Shown in pieces: positions 26,744 to 36,386 of a DNA stretch of 64,000 nucleotides. Numbering within the stretch: the first letter of the stretch is position 1; every line of letters begins with the position of its first letter. This stretch comes from Verrucomicrobiota bacterium (GTDB taxonomy: Bacteria > Verrucomicrobiota > Verrucomicrobiia > Limisphaerales > JADJPG01), in assembly GCA_016713365.1 (NCBI GenBank), contig JADJPG010000007.1, positions 1-64,000 on the forward strand, read 5' to 3'. The notes below the pieces were generated by a model, which saw only the letters and a list, made by a program, of their open reading frames with translations, ran no database searches and was not told where the DNA came from. Position numbers and translations under genes: made by a program.

Positions 26744-28891
26744 TCACGGCCGAATCACCGCCCGGTAGAAGCGGTTCGGCGGTCCTGCGGTCGCGAGATC
26801 TGAGATTGGCAGAACGCCATCATCCGGGATCAAGTTGGTCGCCACATCGCTCCACGTCACCAGATCGGGCGATACTTGAACGACACATCGTTCGCCGGGC
26901 ACGCCATTGACTCGCAAGTGGCTCCCGCCACTCCCCACCGGCGAGACATATTCTATGGAAGGCTCCACGCCAGGATTTCCATTGGGGATGAAGAGAATCG
27001 CCTGACCATTCGTGACCACCGACGGCGATCCCATGAAGGAATACTTTGTCCCAACGCCTCCCATGAAATCCTCCAACCCAATCGTCGCGCTGACGCCTTG
27101 GGCATATTGAGAATTGCCGCTATTCACCTTCGCGTATTGGAAACGAACATTCTCGTTTTCATAAAGGATGATTTGAAACGTGAACTTCGTGCTCGCCGAC
27201 AACTTGTGTGGCACTTCCACCCATGAGACGACCGCGTAGCGATTGGGAGCCGTGCCCATGGTTCCAAACCACACCTGTCCGCCGCCCGCCGGATTCAAAT
27301 CATCCCAAAAGGGACAGAGAATTGCGTTTGGGATCGTACTCAACGGCAAGTTTGTGTTCGAACTGGCCGAAAGACTCAGGTTGAGGAAACCCACCAGACC
27401 GTTCGCCCCCACGTACAAATTCGTGTACTCCTTCCCGGTGTATCCGAACGAAAAACCCAACGGCCGCGCCCCACTCACTCCATTGTCCGTCAGCGTCAGA
27501 CTGGTCATGCCATTGGTAGGGATCCAGGCATACGTGCCGGGGAAAATCGTGAAGCCACCGGACAATGCGCGGGCGAGATTCAACCTCCCGCCAGTGACGC
27601 ACTTCCCCGAGAAATCGGGAACTTTGTCGACCGTCCCAAGAACACGATTCACCACCTGCTGCGCGGTCAAATGGGGAAACTTCGCGAGAATCAAAGCCGC
27701 CGCACCAGCGACACACGGCGTGGCCATCGACGTGCCGCTCATCAAATAGTAATCCGAGTCCGAGCGGTAATAGGTGGACAAGATATCGAATCCTGGCGCA
27801 GCGAGATCGATGGTCGTAGCACCGTAATTGTAGCCGAGATAGGTATCGCTGCGGCTCGAAGCCATCACCGAAATGATGTTATCAATCGCGAAACAGGCGG
27901 GGTAACGCGGCGCGAGGTCGGTATCCAATCCAGTATTACCTGCTGCCGCCACCACCACCACACCCGCCTCTCGCAAGTTCCAGAATGCATTCGACAGCGC
28001 GGTATTGATCGGCCCCGGAGTTTCGAAGCTGCAATTCACCACCTTCGCGCCGTTGGTGCGTGCGTAGTTCAAACACTCGATCAAATCGGAAGCGTAACCG
28101 TTACCGAAGTTGTCGAGAAACCGGCAGGTCATGAGACGGGTGCTCCACGCCACGCCACTGACCCCGAGCGCGTTATTCCCCACGGCTCCCAAAATACCCG
28201 CCACGTGCGTGCCGTGGCCGAAATAGTCCGTGAGATTTCCGGAGGGCGTCGGACCCGTGGAGTTCAGTCCGTGGACGTCATCAATGGCGCCATTCCCATC
28301 ATCATCGATGCCATTGCCACGAATCTCCCCCGGATTCACCCAGAGGTTGGCCGCGATGTCCTGATGCGTGACGCGCAACCCGGAATCGACGACCGCGACA
28401 ATGACGTTGCTTGCTGAATTGAGATTGCTCCAAGCCTCCACCGCATCCATGTCGGCGTCGAACACACCGCCGCTCTGGCCGAAATTGTTCAAATGCCACT
28501 GGTCGCCGTTGGCCACGCGCGGGTCATTCGGCTGCGCGCACGCCGTCAGCACCACATCCAAGTCGGCCGACTCCACCTCGCCGCTTTGACGGTATCGGGC
28601 CACCATTTCCGCAGCCGAAACGCCCGGTGGCAGTTCGATCACCTGAATGTTTCCCATGCCAGGAAAAGACTTCTTCAGTCGCGCCTTGTGCCGGGCATGA
28701 AGCGTATTGACCATGGCACTGCGACCCTGCTTCGGAACGATGAGAATGCGATCCTCACGGTGAGCTGGACCATCCTTGAGCCGGACGATGCGGGGCGACT
28801 GCGCCACGGCATCGGACAAAACACCGATCAAGCCGAGGCAAATCGCCACCCAGCGCATCTGAAAATATTTTACCGACAATTTGCTTGGCAT
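26744..28891 (-). CDS. Secreted subtilisin-like serine protease (S8)
   Basis: 715 aa with signal peptide (MRWVAICLGLIGVLSDAVAQ; start either at 28891 or at this internal Met). A propeptide/inhibitor I9-like region (about 45-115) is followed by WHLNNFGQSGG and the S8 triad: Asp in VIVAVVDSGL, His in DYFGHGTHVAG, Ser in LMSGTSMATPCVAG, with oxyanion Asn in VVAAAGNTG. After the catalytic domain come a beta-sandwich region (450-640) and a C-terminal module ending WSDVATN...PNRFYRAVIRP, also seen in other exported proteins here. Likely an extracellular or cell-surface protease. Frame intact. It converges with the pseudopilin gene, 3 bp apart. Confidence 0.9.
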   Translation of the reverse strand: MPSKLSVKYFQMRWVAICLGLIGVLSDAVAQSPRIVRLKDGPAHREDRILIVPKQGRSAMVNTLHARHKARLKKSFPGMGNIQVIELPPGVSAAEMVARYRQSGEVESADLDVVLTACAQPNDPRVANGDQWHLNNFGQSGGVFDADMDAVEAWSNLNSASNVIVAVVDSGLRVTHQDIAANLWVNPGEIRGNGIDDDGNGAIDDVHGLNSTGPTPSGNLTDYFGHGTHVAGILGAVGNNALGVSGVAWSTRLMTCRFLDNFGNGYASDLIECLNYARTNGAKVVNCSFETPGPINTALSNAFWNLREAGVVVVAAAGNTGLDTDLAPRYPACFAIDNIISVMASSRSDTYLGYNYGATTIDLAAPGFDILSTYYRSDSDYYLMSGTSMATPCVAGAAALILAKFPHLTAQQVVNRVLGTVDKVPDFSGKCVTGGRLNLARALSGGFTIFPGTYAWIPTNGMTSLTLTDNGVSGARPLGFSFGYTGKEYTNLYVGANGLVGFLNLSLSASSNTNLPLSTIPNAILCPFWDDLNPAGGGQVWFGTMGTAPNRYAVVSWVEVPHKLSASTKFTFQIILYENENVRFQYAKVNSGNSQYAQGVSATIGLEDFMGGVGTKYSFMGSPSVVTNGQAILFIPNGNPGVEPSIEYVSPVGSGGSHLRVNGVPGERCVVQVSPDLVTWSDVATNLIPDDGVLPISDLATAGPPNRFYRAVIRP

Positions 28892-28954
28892 TTACTGAGC
28901 ACGAATCTAACACAGTCCCGTTCTTTGAAAACGACCGGATGCGAATGCGTGTCC

Positions 28955-29155
28955 GGCAAAGATGCAGCTCAACGTCAGGGAACCCCGTGGAAATCGGGGA
29001 CGGTTGCGCCACTGTAACGGGATACAAGTTTCACCCGCGGCAGGCCGCTTTGGAAGCGGCTGCCATTGGGAAACGCCACTGATGCTAAACCATCGGGAAG
29101 GCAGGAACAAGGCTTAAGCCCGGAGTCAGGATACCGGTTGAACTGCGCTCGTCAG
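28955..29155 (+). promoter_or_regulatory. Cobalamin (B12) riboswitch
   Basis: In the 462-bp gap before the surface-protein operon. The conserved core is clear: CAGGGAACCCCGTGGAAATC, GGGGACGGTTGCGCCACTGT, a variable stem (GGCCGCTTTGGAAGCGGCT), AAACGCCACTGATGC, and the B12-box region AAGCCCGGAGTCAGGATACC near 29112-29135. The order and spacing match the cobalamin family. A GGGGTGAA...TTCACCCC hairpin at 29268-29294 lies between riboswitch and gene and may be part of the expression platform. Expected effect: repression of the downstream operon when adenosylcobalamin or another cobalamin is bound. Confidence 0.9.
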
Positions 29156-29353
29156 GGTGTGTCGTCATGACCCGCCCGACTTCTCCGTCAAAGAGAAGGA
29201 TGAGGCCAGAGCCCGCTGATCTGTTTTCGGCGGGATTCGTCGAATGCCTTCATTCTCCGTTTTGTCGGGGGTGAAGGGTTTTCATTTTCACCCCGGCACT
29301 GGTCCTCGAAACCAAACCCGTCCGTATGGGCGGGAAACCGAAAGATCAGTGCC

Positions 29354-30130
29354 ATGAAAAAGTCCTGTCTCCTGCTGCTGGCCATTGCCAGCCTTGCTTC
29401 CACCTCCACCACCCACGCAGCGCCCGGCGACCGGGTCGTCAGCTACGACCCCGGCGTCGGCTACACTCCGAACTTCACTCACCCGAGAGTCGTGCTCGGC
29501 GAACCGTCCCGGGTGAATCCCTTCGGCGAAGCCACCGACCCGTTCAACCCAGCCTACGGCACCAATCAGGTGCTCTCCATTGGCGCAGGCGGCTCCCTGG
29601 TGGTCCGGTTGCAAAAGCCGATTCTCAATCACCCGCGCAACATCGACGGGCTGGATTTCACCATCTTCGGCAACTCCGGCTTCATCATCACCAACGAGTT
29701 CGACCTGACCACCTATGAATGGATCGGCATTCCAGCGACCGACAGCTCGCTCTTCGGCGAAAGCACCGGCGAAACGCGCGTCTCTGTGAGCTTCAACGGA
29801 AAGCATTTCTACACGCTCAACCCCGCCTACAACCCGACTGTCGACAGCTTCCCGCCGACGGATGCCGCGGGCGATTTCCGCATCCCGGTCGATCCCAAGC
29901 TCTCCGTCGAAAACTTTGCCGGAGCGACTTTGGAAGACATTCGTGACCTCTACGACGGCTCTGGTGGTGGCGCCAGCTACGACATCTCCTGGGCCGTCGA
30001 TGCCCGTGGCCGACGCGTCTGGCTCCCGATGGTTCGCTACATCCGCATCGACGTGATCAGTGGCAAAGCCGAGATCGACGCATTCTCCGCCGTCGCCCGC
30101 ACGCCGCATTGGCGGAAGGGAAAGAAGTAA
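29354..30130 (+). CDS. B12-riboswitch-controlled exported surface protein
   Basis: 258 aa with a signal peptide (KKSCLLLLAIASLASTSTTH). The mature protein opens with GDRVVSYDPGVGYTPNF and contains VLSIGAGGSLVVRLQKPI, FTIFGNSGFIITN, TRVSVSFNGKHFYTLNP and a C-terminal WLPMVRYIRIDV, then GKAEIDAFSAVA. I recognise this as the type of beta-rich cell-surface protein repeatedly found right after cobalamin riboswitches in Planctomycetes and Verrucomicrobia; its function is not established. Being B12-repressed, it is a candidate for capturing or trafficking cobalamin outside the cell, by analogy with BtuG/BtuH surface proteins of Bacteroides (analogy of role, not of sequence). First gene of a three-gene operon. 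Confidence 0.7.
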   Translation: MKKSCLLLLAIASLASTSTTHAAPGDRVVSYDPGVGYTPNFTHPRVVLGEPSRVNPFGEATDPFNPAYGTNQVLSIGAGGSLVVRLQKPILNHPRNIDGLDFTIFGNSGFIITNEFDLTTYEWIGIPATDSSLFGESTGETRVSVSFNGKHFYTLNPAYNPTVDSFPPTDAAGDFRIPVDPKLSVENFAGATLEDIRDLYDGSGGGASYDISWAVDARGRRVWLPMVRYIRIDVISGKAEIDAFSAVARTPHWRKGKK

Positions 30131-30168
30131 CTCGCATCAACCTCGCGACCACCTTGCAAACGCCCGCA

Positions 30169-31170
30169 ATGCTCTCCCGCTTCTGCATTGCCCTTCTGTT
30201 GACCGCCGCCCTGCCCGTCGGGGCGGCGGTCATCGAGGAAGACTTTGCCACCGACCCTCTCGCGCGCGGCTGGCGCGTCTTCGGCGACAGCTCGTTGTTC
30301 CGCTGGAACGCATCGAATCAGAATCTCGACGTGACTTGGGATTCCTCCCGCACGAACAGTTTTCTCCACCTGCCCCTCGGGACCATCCTCGGCAAGTCCG
30401 ACAATTTCAGCGTCAGCTTTGAAGTCCGGCTCAGCGACATCCGCCTCGGCAACACGCCGGGCAAGACCAACGAATTCCAGATCGCCATCGGCCTGATTCA
30501 CTACGCCAGCGCGATTCGAACGAATCACTACGCCGGCGCCGGCGTCAGCACCGCCTACGGCGTACGGAACGTCGTCGAGTTCGACTACTTTCCCGACGCC
30601 GGCTTCGGAGAGACATTCACCAGCGTGGTCGTTTCCACCAACAACCGGATCTACCCCGTGCACAATTTCCCGCTGAAGATGACCACGGGTGACACCTTTC
30701 GAATCACGCTCACCTACACCGCGGCGGACCAAACCCTCCGCACCACCGCCACCAGGAACGGCGCGCCGTTTGGCCCATCGCCTGGTAATGCATTCGCGGA
30801 ACTTTCCCTCACCGGCAAAAGTGACTTCCGTGTCGATTCCTTTGCCATCACCAGTTACAGCGATGCCATTCAGGCTGGCCCGCCACAGTTCCACGGCTCC
30901 ATTCTCGCCCGCGGCACCGTCGATAACATCCGCCTCACCCTGCCCCCGCCAGCCGTCGCTCAATTCGAACTCTCCCTCGCGAACGCCACGTGTCAGGCGG
31001 AGCTCAATACCGTTCCCAACTGGCTCTACACGCTCGAACGCAGCCACAGCCTCGGCCAGTGGATCGCCGTCTCCGAAACCGTCACCGGAACTGGAGCTCG
31101 TTTGCTCCTCATCGATTCTCAACCTTCTGCCGATCACTCCTTCTACCGCGTTCGCGCGGAACGACCATGA
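30169..31170 (+). CDS. Exported LamG-like beta-sandwich protein in the B12 operon
   Basis: 333 aa from ATG 30169 (MLSRFCIALLLTAALPVGAA signal peptide). The mature part reads as a concanavalin/LamG-type beta-sandwich: EEDFATDPLARGWRVFGDSS, FSVSFEVRLSDIRLG, YGVRNVVEFDYFPD, FRITLTYTAADQTLR. The C-terminal ~65 residues form the verrucomicrobial module YTLERSHSLGQWIAV...HSFYRVRAERP. No catalytic residues are evident, and carbohydrate or cofactor binding is possible. It starts 38 bp after the previous gene, and its stop overlaps the next start by 4 bp, so it is under the same riboswitch. Confidence 0.75.
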   Translation: MLSRFCIALLLTAALPVGAAVIEEDFATDPLARGWRVFGDSSLFRWNASNQNLDVTWDSSRTNSFLHLPLGTILGKSDNFSVSFEVRLSDIRLGNTPGKTNEFQIAIGLIHYASAIRTNHYAGAGVSTAYGVRNVVEFDYFPDAGFGETFTSVVVSTNNRIYPVHNFPLKMTTGDTFRITLTYTAADQTLRTTATRNGAPFGPSPGNAFAELSLTGKSDFRVDSFAITSYSDAIQAGPPQFHGSILARGTVDNIRLTLPPPAVAQFELSLANATCQAELNTVPNWLYTLERSHSLGQWIAVSETVTGTGARLLLIDSQPSADHSFYRVRAERP

Positions 31171-31922
31171 ACTCCCCTGCCCCACTCGCTCGACGCCGAA
31201 CCACCCGGGCGTTCAGCCTCGTCGAACTGCTCGTGGTCATCGCCGTCGTCGGAATTCTCGGTGCCCTGCTCCTGCCAGCGTTGAGTCAGGGCAAGGCCGC
31301 CGCCCGTCGCATCCAATGCATCGACAATCTGCGGCAGCTTGGCCTCGCCACCCAGATGTATTGGGATGAGAACGAAGACTTCACCTTCCGCTACCAAATC
31401 GGCGCCACCAATGGCGGACGTCTCTACTGGTTCGGCTGGATCAAGCCCGGCGCCGAAGGCCAGCGCGAATTCGATCCCACTCAAGGCGCGCTCTACCCGT
31501 TCCTCCAAAGCAGCGGCGTCGAAATCTGTCCCTCGCTCGACTACAACAACGCCCTCTACAAGTACAAGGCCCGCGGCGCAGCTTACGGCTACGGCTACAA
31601 CCTCAACCTCGGCGAAACCTCCATCAACACCAGCCGCATCTCACAGCCTTCCGAAACCGTCCTTATGGCGGACGCCGCCCAGGTGAACGACTTCCAGGCA
31701 CCGGCGTCACCCGACAGCCCGATGCTCGAAGAATTCTACTACGTCGACGCCGATGACGGCGGCGGCTATCCGAACGCGCACTTCCGCCACCAGAAACAGG
31801 CGAACGTCCTCTTCGCCGACGGCCACGTTGACCGTGAGAAGCCAGTGCCCGACTCGATCGACCCGCGGCTCCCCAGCCAGTCCATCGGCTGGCTGCGCCC
31901 GGAAATCCTGAAACTTCGCTGA
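31167..31922 (+). CDS. Pseudopilin-like protein in the B12 operon
   Basis: 251 aa from ATG 31167 (overlapping the previous stop, ATGA). Leader TRAFSLVELLVVIAVVGILG followed by ALLLPALSQGKAAARRIQC; the globular part has NLRQLGLATQMYWDENEDF, YGYGYNLNLGET, HFRHQKQANVLFADGHVD, typical of the DUF1559/xcpT pseudopilins. Translational coupling to the LamG-like gene and placement behind a cobalamin riboswitch suggest that it serves display or secretion of the B12-regulated surface proteins. That is inference. Confidence 0.85.
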   Translation: MNSPAPLARRRTTRAFSLVELLVVIAVVGILGALLLPALSQGKAAARRIQCIDNLRQLGLATQMYWDENEDFTFRYQIGATNGGRLYWFGWIKPGAEGQREFDPTQGALYPFLQSSGVEICPSLDYNNALYKYKARGAAYGYGYNLNLGETSINTSRISQPSETVLMADAAQVNDFQAPASPDSPMLEEFYYVDADDGGGYPNAHFRHQKQANVLFADGHVDREKPVPDSIDPRLPSQSIGWLRPEILKLR

Positions 31923-32087
31923 CGCAAACCGCGTTCGTCTCCGGTTCTACGCACTACGCGACGCCGACCTCGTCGGAATCTCGCCCGCCGCAGAACCCGA
32001 CCGCACGAGCCGATCGCTTCTCGATCAAACCTCGAGAACCTCGTTGCAAATCCGGTGCGCCGGGCAAAACTTCCGGCCGAGAACTCC

Positions 32088-32950
32088 ATGAAGATCCACA
32101 CGCTTTCCCGGCGTTCCTTTGTCACGACTCTCGGCGCCGCCGCACTGGCCACCAGCGCATTCGCAGCCGCACCAGTCGCGCGCAAGAAGGTTCCCATCGG
32201 TCTTCAGATGTATTCCGTGCGCGACGACGAGAAGCGCGACCTGTTCGCCACGCTCAAAGGACTGCGCGAAATGGGCTACGAGTGCGTCGAGTTCTGGGCG
32301 CCTTACTTCGACTGGACACCCGCGCGCGCGAAAGAAGTGCGCAAGCAACTCGATGATCTCGGCCTGCGCTGTTACTCGAATCACACCGGCGCGAAGCACT
32401 GCGCCGCGGACCACCAGCCGCACGCCATCGAGTTGAATCACATCCTCGGCAGCCGTTACGTCATCATGGCGCACGCAGGTCCGCAGGCGAACCTCGACGG
32501 CTGGAAGCGCACCGCCGGAAGTCTTGGACGATGATGCACGAGAAACTGAAGCCCGCCGGGCTCGGCTGCGCCTACCACAATTGGGACGTGGACTTCCGGC
32601 CCATTGAAGGCACGCGGCCCATCGACATCTTGACCGGCAACACGCCCAAAGAAGTCGCCTTCCAACTCGACGTGGCCACGTGTCTCGCCGCCGGCGCCGA
32701 TCCGCTCCCGTTCATCAAGGCCAACGCCGGCCGCATCAAGACATATCACCTCAAGGACTGGTCCTCCGACCGCGAGAAACACTACCGCGTGCTGCTCGGC
32801 GAAGGCGTTGGCCCGTGGAAGGAACTGCTCGAACTCGCGGAGACCGTCGGCGGCGTGGAGCACTATCTGATCGAACAGGAAGGCAGCCGCTTCTCGCAGA
32901 TGGAAACCGCGCGACGCTGTCTTGAGAATTTCAAAGGACTTAGGGGATAG
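32088..32950 (+). CDS. Tat-exported sugar isomerase/epimerase-like protein, frameshifted
   Basis: From ATG 32088: a twin-arginine signal (SRRSFVTTLGAAALATSAF), then VPIGLQMYSVRDDEKRDLFA and GYECVEFWAPYF of the xylose-isomerase-like TIM barrel (AP endonuclease 2 superfamily). The first frame runs to 32534 (RTAGSLGR). The rest continues in another frame from 32531 (HEKLKPAGLGCAYHNWDVDF, IKTYHLKDWSS, GVEHYLIEQEG). One full-length family member of ~285 aa is therefore split near 32515-32540. Metal-binding residues (His in YHNWD, His in YHLKD, Glu in IEQEG) are present. Likely acts on a sugar in the periplasm. Either a real disruption or an indel error. Confidence 0.8.
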
Positions 32951-33187
32951 TTTCGGAGCGCGACCTTCGTATTGCAAAGCCCCAGCGGGGCGGCATCTGT
33001 GTAGCGTCAAACGGCCGGATGAACTCGAGCTCCGTAGGAGCGGGATGGCTGACGATGTCGCTCCTACGGAGCTTAAAGCATTGAACGGTGCAACATCTAC
33101 AGAGATGCCGCGCCGCTGGCGCTCGGTTTCTCACACTCCTATCCCGAAGGGATTGCGTCCCCCAGCCCAAGGTTGGCGCGCTGACGC
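32951..33187. repeat. Intergenic repeat with hairpin (verrucomicrobial/planctomycete-type)
   Basis: Contains GCAAAGCCCCAGCGGGGCGG, a perfect 14-bp inverted repeat (33029-33042 and 33059-33072, GCTCCGTAGGAGCG/CGCTCCTACGGAGC) and CGAAGGGATTGCGTCCCCCA followed by AGCCCAAGGTTGGCGCGCTG. I recall this combination as dispersed intergenic repeat sequence in related genomes. No credible gene lies within. It ends against, and partly forms, the 3' end of the methyltransferase gene. Confidence 0.55.
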
Positions 33188-33961
33188 CTACCTTGGTAAC
33201 TTCATCGCCCGCGTAGCGATAAACACCGGCATGTAGTTGGCCAGGGCGCATTCGGGCCAGCCGTCTTCGTAGAGGCCGGTGAGGTGAAAGCCCGCTTCCA
33301 ATTGCCCGCTCAGGAGCTGTTCCAGCGTGTGACCGAACACGAGCGGCTCGTCCTTGGCGATGAACCGGCCGCGTTCTTCCTCGGTCAAGCTGGCCACGTC
33401 CGAATACGGCAGGGTGTGGCGCACGCGGAGTTCGCCAGCCTCCAGCGCGAACGGATCGAAGATGAAGAAAGCCGGATTGAAGAAGCCAGCCAGCAGCGCG
33501 CCGCCGGGGCGCAGGACGCGAAAGGCTTCGCGCCACACGGGCCGGACATCGGGCACGAACATGTTCGAGCAGGGATGCACGACTAGATCGAAGCTCGCGT
33601 CGGGAAAAATCGAGAGGTCGGCCATGTCGCCCTGCACCGTGGCGAGGTCGAGGGATTCGCGCTCCGCGACGAGCCGATCTTGCGCGAGTTGCTTCGGGGA
33701 TTGATCGAGCACGGTGACCTTTGCCCCGGCGGCGGCGAGCAGCGGCGCCTGTTGTCCACCGCCGGACGCCAGCGCGAGCACGTCGCGTCCGCGCAACTCA
33801 CCGAGCCAGTCCGCCGGGACATGCTTCACCGGCGTAAGGAGGATCTCAACGACTCCCGCGCGCGCCCGGGCGATTTCTCCAGCGCTGACGGGCACGGTCC
33901 AGCGGTTGCCTTTCTCGACCTGGCGATCCCAGGCGTGGCGGTTGTAGGCGCGTGCGTCCAT
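33188..33961 (-). CDS. Class I SAM-dependent methyltransferase
   Basis: 257 aa, cytoplasmic. Starts MDARAYNRHAWDRQVEKGNR. SAM-binding motif I VLALASGGGQQAPLLAAAGA with motif I/II acids in VTVLDQSPKQL, then VQGDMADLSIFPDASFDLVV, and post-motif FRVLRPGGALLAGF. This is a Methyltransf_11-type enzyme with small-molecule or unknown substrate. The last codons (KLPR, stop) lie in sequence resembling the adjacent intergenic repeat. It starts 16 bp after the ankyrin gene stop, so the two could be cotranscribed. Confidence 0.87.
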   Translation of the reverse strand: MDARAYNRHAWDRQVEKGNRWTVPVSAGEIARARAGVVEILLTPVKHVPADWLGELRGRDVLALASGGGQQAPLLAAAGAKVTVLDQSPKQLAQDRLVAERESLDLATVQGDMADLSIFPDASFDLVVHPCSNMFVPDVRPVWREAFRVLRPGGALLAGFFNPAFFIFDPFALEAGELRVRHTLPYSDVASLTEEERGRFIAKDEPLVFGHTLEQLLSGQLEAGFHLTGLYEDGWPECALANYMPVFIATRAMKLPR

Positions 33962-33977
33962 TTAGGTTCGTTCTCGG

Positions 33978-35623
33978 TTAAGGAGCTTCGTGTCGCTTGA
34001 GCAGTTCCACAATCTCGCTGTGCCCGCGCCGCGTTGCCCAGGCGAGCGGCGTGGCCCATGGCGGATCGTCGGGCAGGTTCGCCTTGGCGCCGCGATCGAG
34101 GAGGAATTTAACCATTTCGGTTCGCCCGAACTTCGCAGCCCAGCCCAGTGGCGTGGAGCAGAGGTCCTCATCGCGCGCATGCAGGTCCGCGCCGTGGTCA
34201 AGGAACCAGCCGGCTTTCTCAACGTCACCCTGGCCAGCGAGATGGTGCAGGGTGGTGATGCCGAGCCAATCGGCAGCGTTGGCGTTCATGCCGTGCTGGA
34301 AGAGGAGTTCGTTCAACTCGCGCGTCTTCGCGCCAACGGACCAACCGGGAAACTCGACGCGGCGCGGGAGGTCGGGCTGATAACGCAGCATCAGGCGCAC
34401 GAAGGCGTCTTTGCCTTCACCCGCCGCATTGGCCAGCGCGTCGGGATCGTTGGCGAGCGCGGGGTTCGCAGCAAAGACCGCCGCCGCAGTGAGCACATCG
34501 CCGCTGTAGGCCAGCAAGTGCACTCCACGCGCCGCACCGTGAGAACAGAGGAGTTCCACCATTTCGTGGTTGGGCTTCGTGGAATAGCCCGCGCTGGACA
34601 TCGCCGCGCTCAACGTGTCAGCGGAGCTTTCGATCTCCACGTTGGGATGCGCGCCATGGGCGAGGAGGAGTTTGACGATCTCAATGTGACCGCGGACCAC
34701 GGCGGAGTGCAGCGCGTGACCGCGCGGCGCAATGCCTTCTTCGGGCAGATTCGGATCCGCGCCACGCTCCAGCAGGAGCCGGACGATTTCGATGTGACCA
34801 CCAGCGGCGGCGTTGCGCAATAGCGTGCCGGAGCAGGCGTAGTAGGACACAACCTCCGAGGCACGATTGGCGAGCGAGGATCTTGATCGCACAACTCGCG
34901 AACGCGGTTCACGTCGCCGAACCACGCTGCGGTGCAGATATCGCAGAACGCGCCGCGCTGGCGCAGATGTTCGTAAACCTCGCGTGGTGTGGGCGCGGTG
35001 TCCTTAGGAACTCGGTCCCAGCCGCGATAATGGTAGTCGCCATTGTTCAGGTGAATGGGCTGTGCGCCATCGCAACGGCGGGCATTGATGTCCGCGCCGC
35101 GCTGGAGCAGCTCGTCGATGAGATCGATCTGACGCGTCATCGTGGCCCAGTGAATGGGCTGATTGGATCGCAGGTCGCCGGCGTGGAGCAGTTCGGGCGA
35201 GGCATCGAGAAGGCTGCGCATCGTTGGGGCATCGCGCTGACGGATGGCTTCGGCGACAGGTTCACCCTTGGGCGAGATGTTGTGAAGGGTCGCCAGCTTA
35301 GTCGTAAGCAACGATTCCATCTCCGCATAGCCGCGATCGCGGGCGATTTCGATGAGGGAGTCATTTACCGCAAAGCCGATGGGATTCTTATCGCGCTCCA
35401 AGAGGAACCCGACGACGGCGAGGCGATTCTCTCGCACGGCGAAATAGAGCGGCTTGCGGTAGGCGTGCTGGCAGCGCGCGAGCGAAGGATCCTTGCTGAA
35501 CAGTCGCTGGACCGTCGCCACGTCTCCGGCAATGCACGCGCAGAACAGTTCCCAGACATCCGTGCCGATGCCGCTGGACCACACCAGCGGTTCACTTTTC
35601 TTCAGCTCGTCGGGCTGGGTCAT
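33978..35623 (-). CDS. Ankyrin-repeat protein, single frameshift near 34880
   Basis: From 35623 (MTQPDELKKSEPLVWSSG) the first frame gives ~250 residues with ankyrin repeats (DVATVQRLFSKDPSLARC, IDLIDELLQRGADINAR, GDVNRVRELCDQDP), then turns to nonsense. The other frame resumes at SLANRASEVV and continues with at least seven more repeats (GHIEIVRLLLERGADPNLP, GHIEIVKLLLAHGAHPN, WFLDHGADLHARDED, EMVKFLLDRGAKANLP) to 33978. A one-base deletion inside the Pro codon before SLAN explains it. The intact protein would be ~548 aa, without signal peptide. Role probably protein binding. Clean coding on both sides of the break suggests a recent mutation or a sequence error. Confidence 0.82.
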
Positions 35624-35767
35624 GGGAGGAAGGGCAAGCTTGGTTGCATCATTCAGTGCGTGACGGAATGCCCTGAATGACGCCGGGCCGAGCTACGGTT
35701 GGCAACTGGTTTCTATGCGAATGTGGGATCGACTTTACGCCTCCGTCCCATCGACTCGGAAAAACAA

Positions 35768-35800
35768 AACAGGCGCTGAGTGAGTCACTCAGCGCCTGTT
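35768..35800 (-). terminator. Rho-independent terminator of the EF-hand gene
   Basis: 16-bp perfect inverted repeat (arms 35768-35783 and 35785-35800, AACAGGCGCTGAGTGA). On the minus strand it is followed by TTTTGTTTT. It sits 18 bp past the EF-hand stop codon. Confidence 0.85.
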
Positions 35801-35818
35801 CGCTTCCAGCGGAAAGGA

Positions 35819-36217
35819 TTATTTCTTGTCGGACGGAGGGGCGGGCGGGGTCGGCTTGGGAGCGCCGGGACCGCCATCCGCCTGGCGCTTCTTCAGCAGC
35901 TCATCGCGCTCTTTCTTGCGCTCTTCCATCATGGCTTGGCGCTCGGTCTCGTCGAGTTTGCCGTCGCCATTCTTGTCGTACTTCTTCATCAGCTTGTTGC
36001 GCCGATCGTCTCTCAGCGCCTTGTTTTCCGCTTCGTCGAGGATGCCATCCCCGTTTTTGTCGTACTTCTTGAAAGCTTCCGGAATGGGGCGACGGACACC
36101 GGCTGGAGGAGCGCCCGGGGGGACGGACGGCTTGGGCTTGGGGTCACCTTCCGCTGCTATGGCCGCCATTGCGCCAAGGCTGAACGCGAGCGTCATGGCA
36201 AATATCGATTTCATCAT
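35819..36217 (-). CDS. Secreted EF-hand calcium-binding protein
   Basis: 132 aa with signal peptide (MMKSIFAMTLAFSLGAMAAI, cleavage near AIAAEG). A Pro-rich linker (PKPKPSVPPGAPPAG) leads to two EF-hand loops, KYDKNGDGILDEAE and KYDKNGDGKLDETE, each with the DxNxDGxLDxxE calcium ligands and joined by a basic helix. A Lys/Glu-rich helix and a Pro-rich tail follow. Probably a periplasmic or surface Ca2+-binding protein. Monocistronic, with a strong terminator. The divergent gap 36218-36795 lies upstream. Confidence 0.9.
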   Translation of the reverse strand: MMKSIFAMTLAFSLGAMAAIAAEGDPKPKPSVPPGAPPAGVRRPIPEAFKKYDKNGDGILDEAENKALRDDRRNKLMKKYDKNGDGKLDETERQAMMEERKKERDELLKKRQADGGPGAPKPTPPAPPSDKK

Positions 36218-36386
36218 GTTTCTCTGGTTATGTTGTTATTCGTTTCACCGCACCTGTTCATCGGCCCGGAACCGGACCCTCACAAGTCGAGTGTTCTAGG
36301 ACCGCTACGACTGGGATGGCGGTGAATGAGGAGAACCTACAAGAACCCATCGCCACCTGTCAAAGCCCCGCAATCCACCGCCCCGG

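Noticed and set aside
29268..29294. GGGGTGAA/TTCACCCC hairpin considered as an independent terminator
   Set aside because: No U-tract follows, so it is noted only as a possible part of the riboswitch expression platform.
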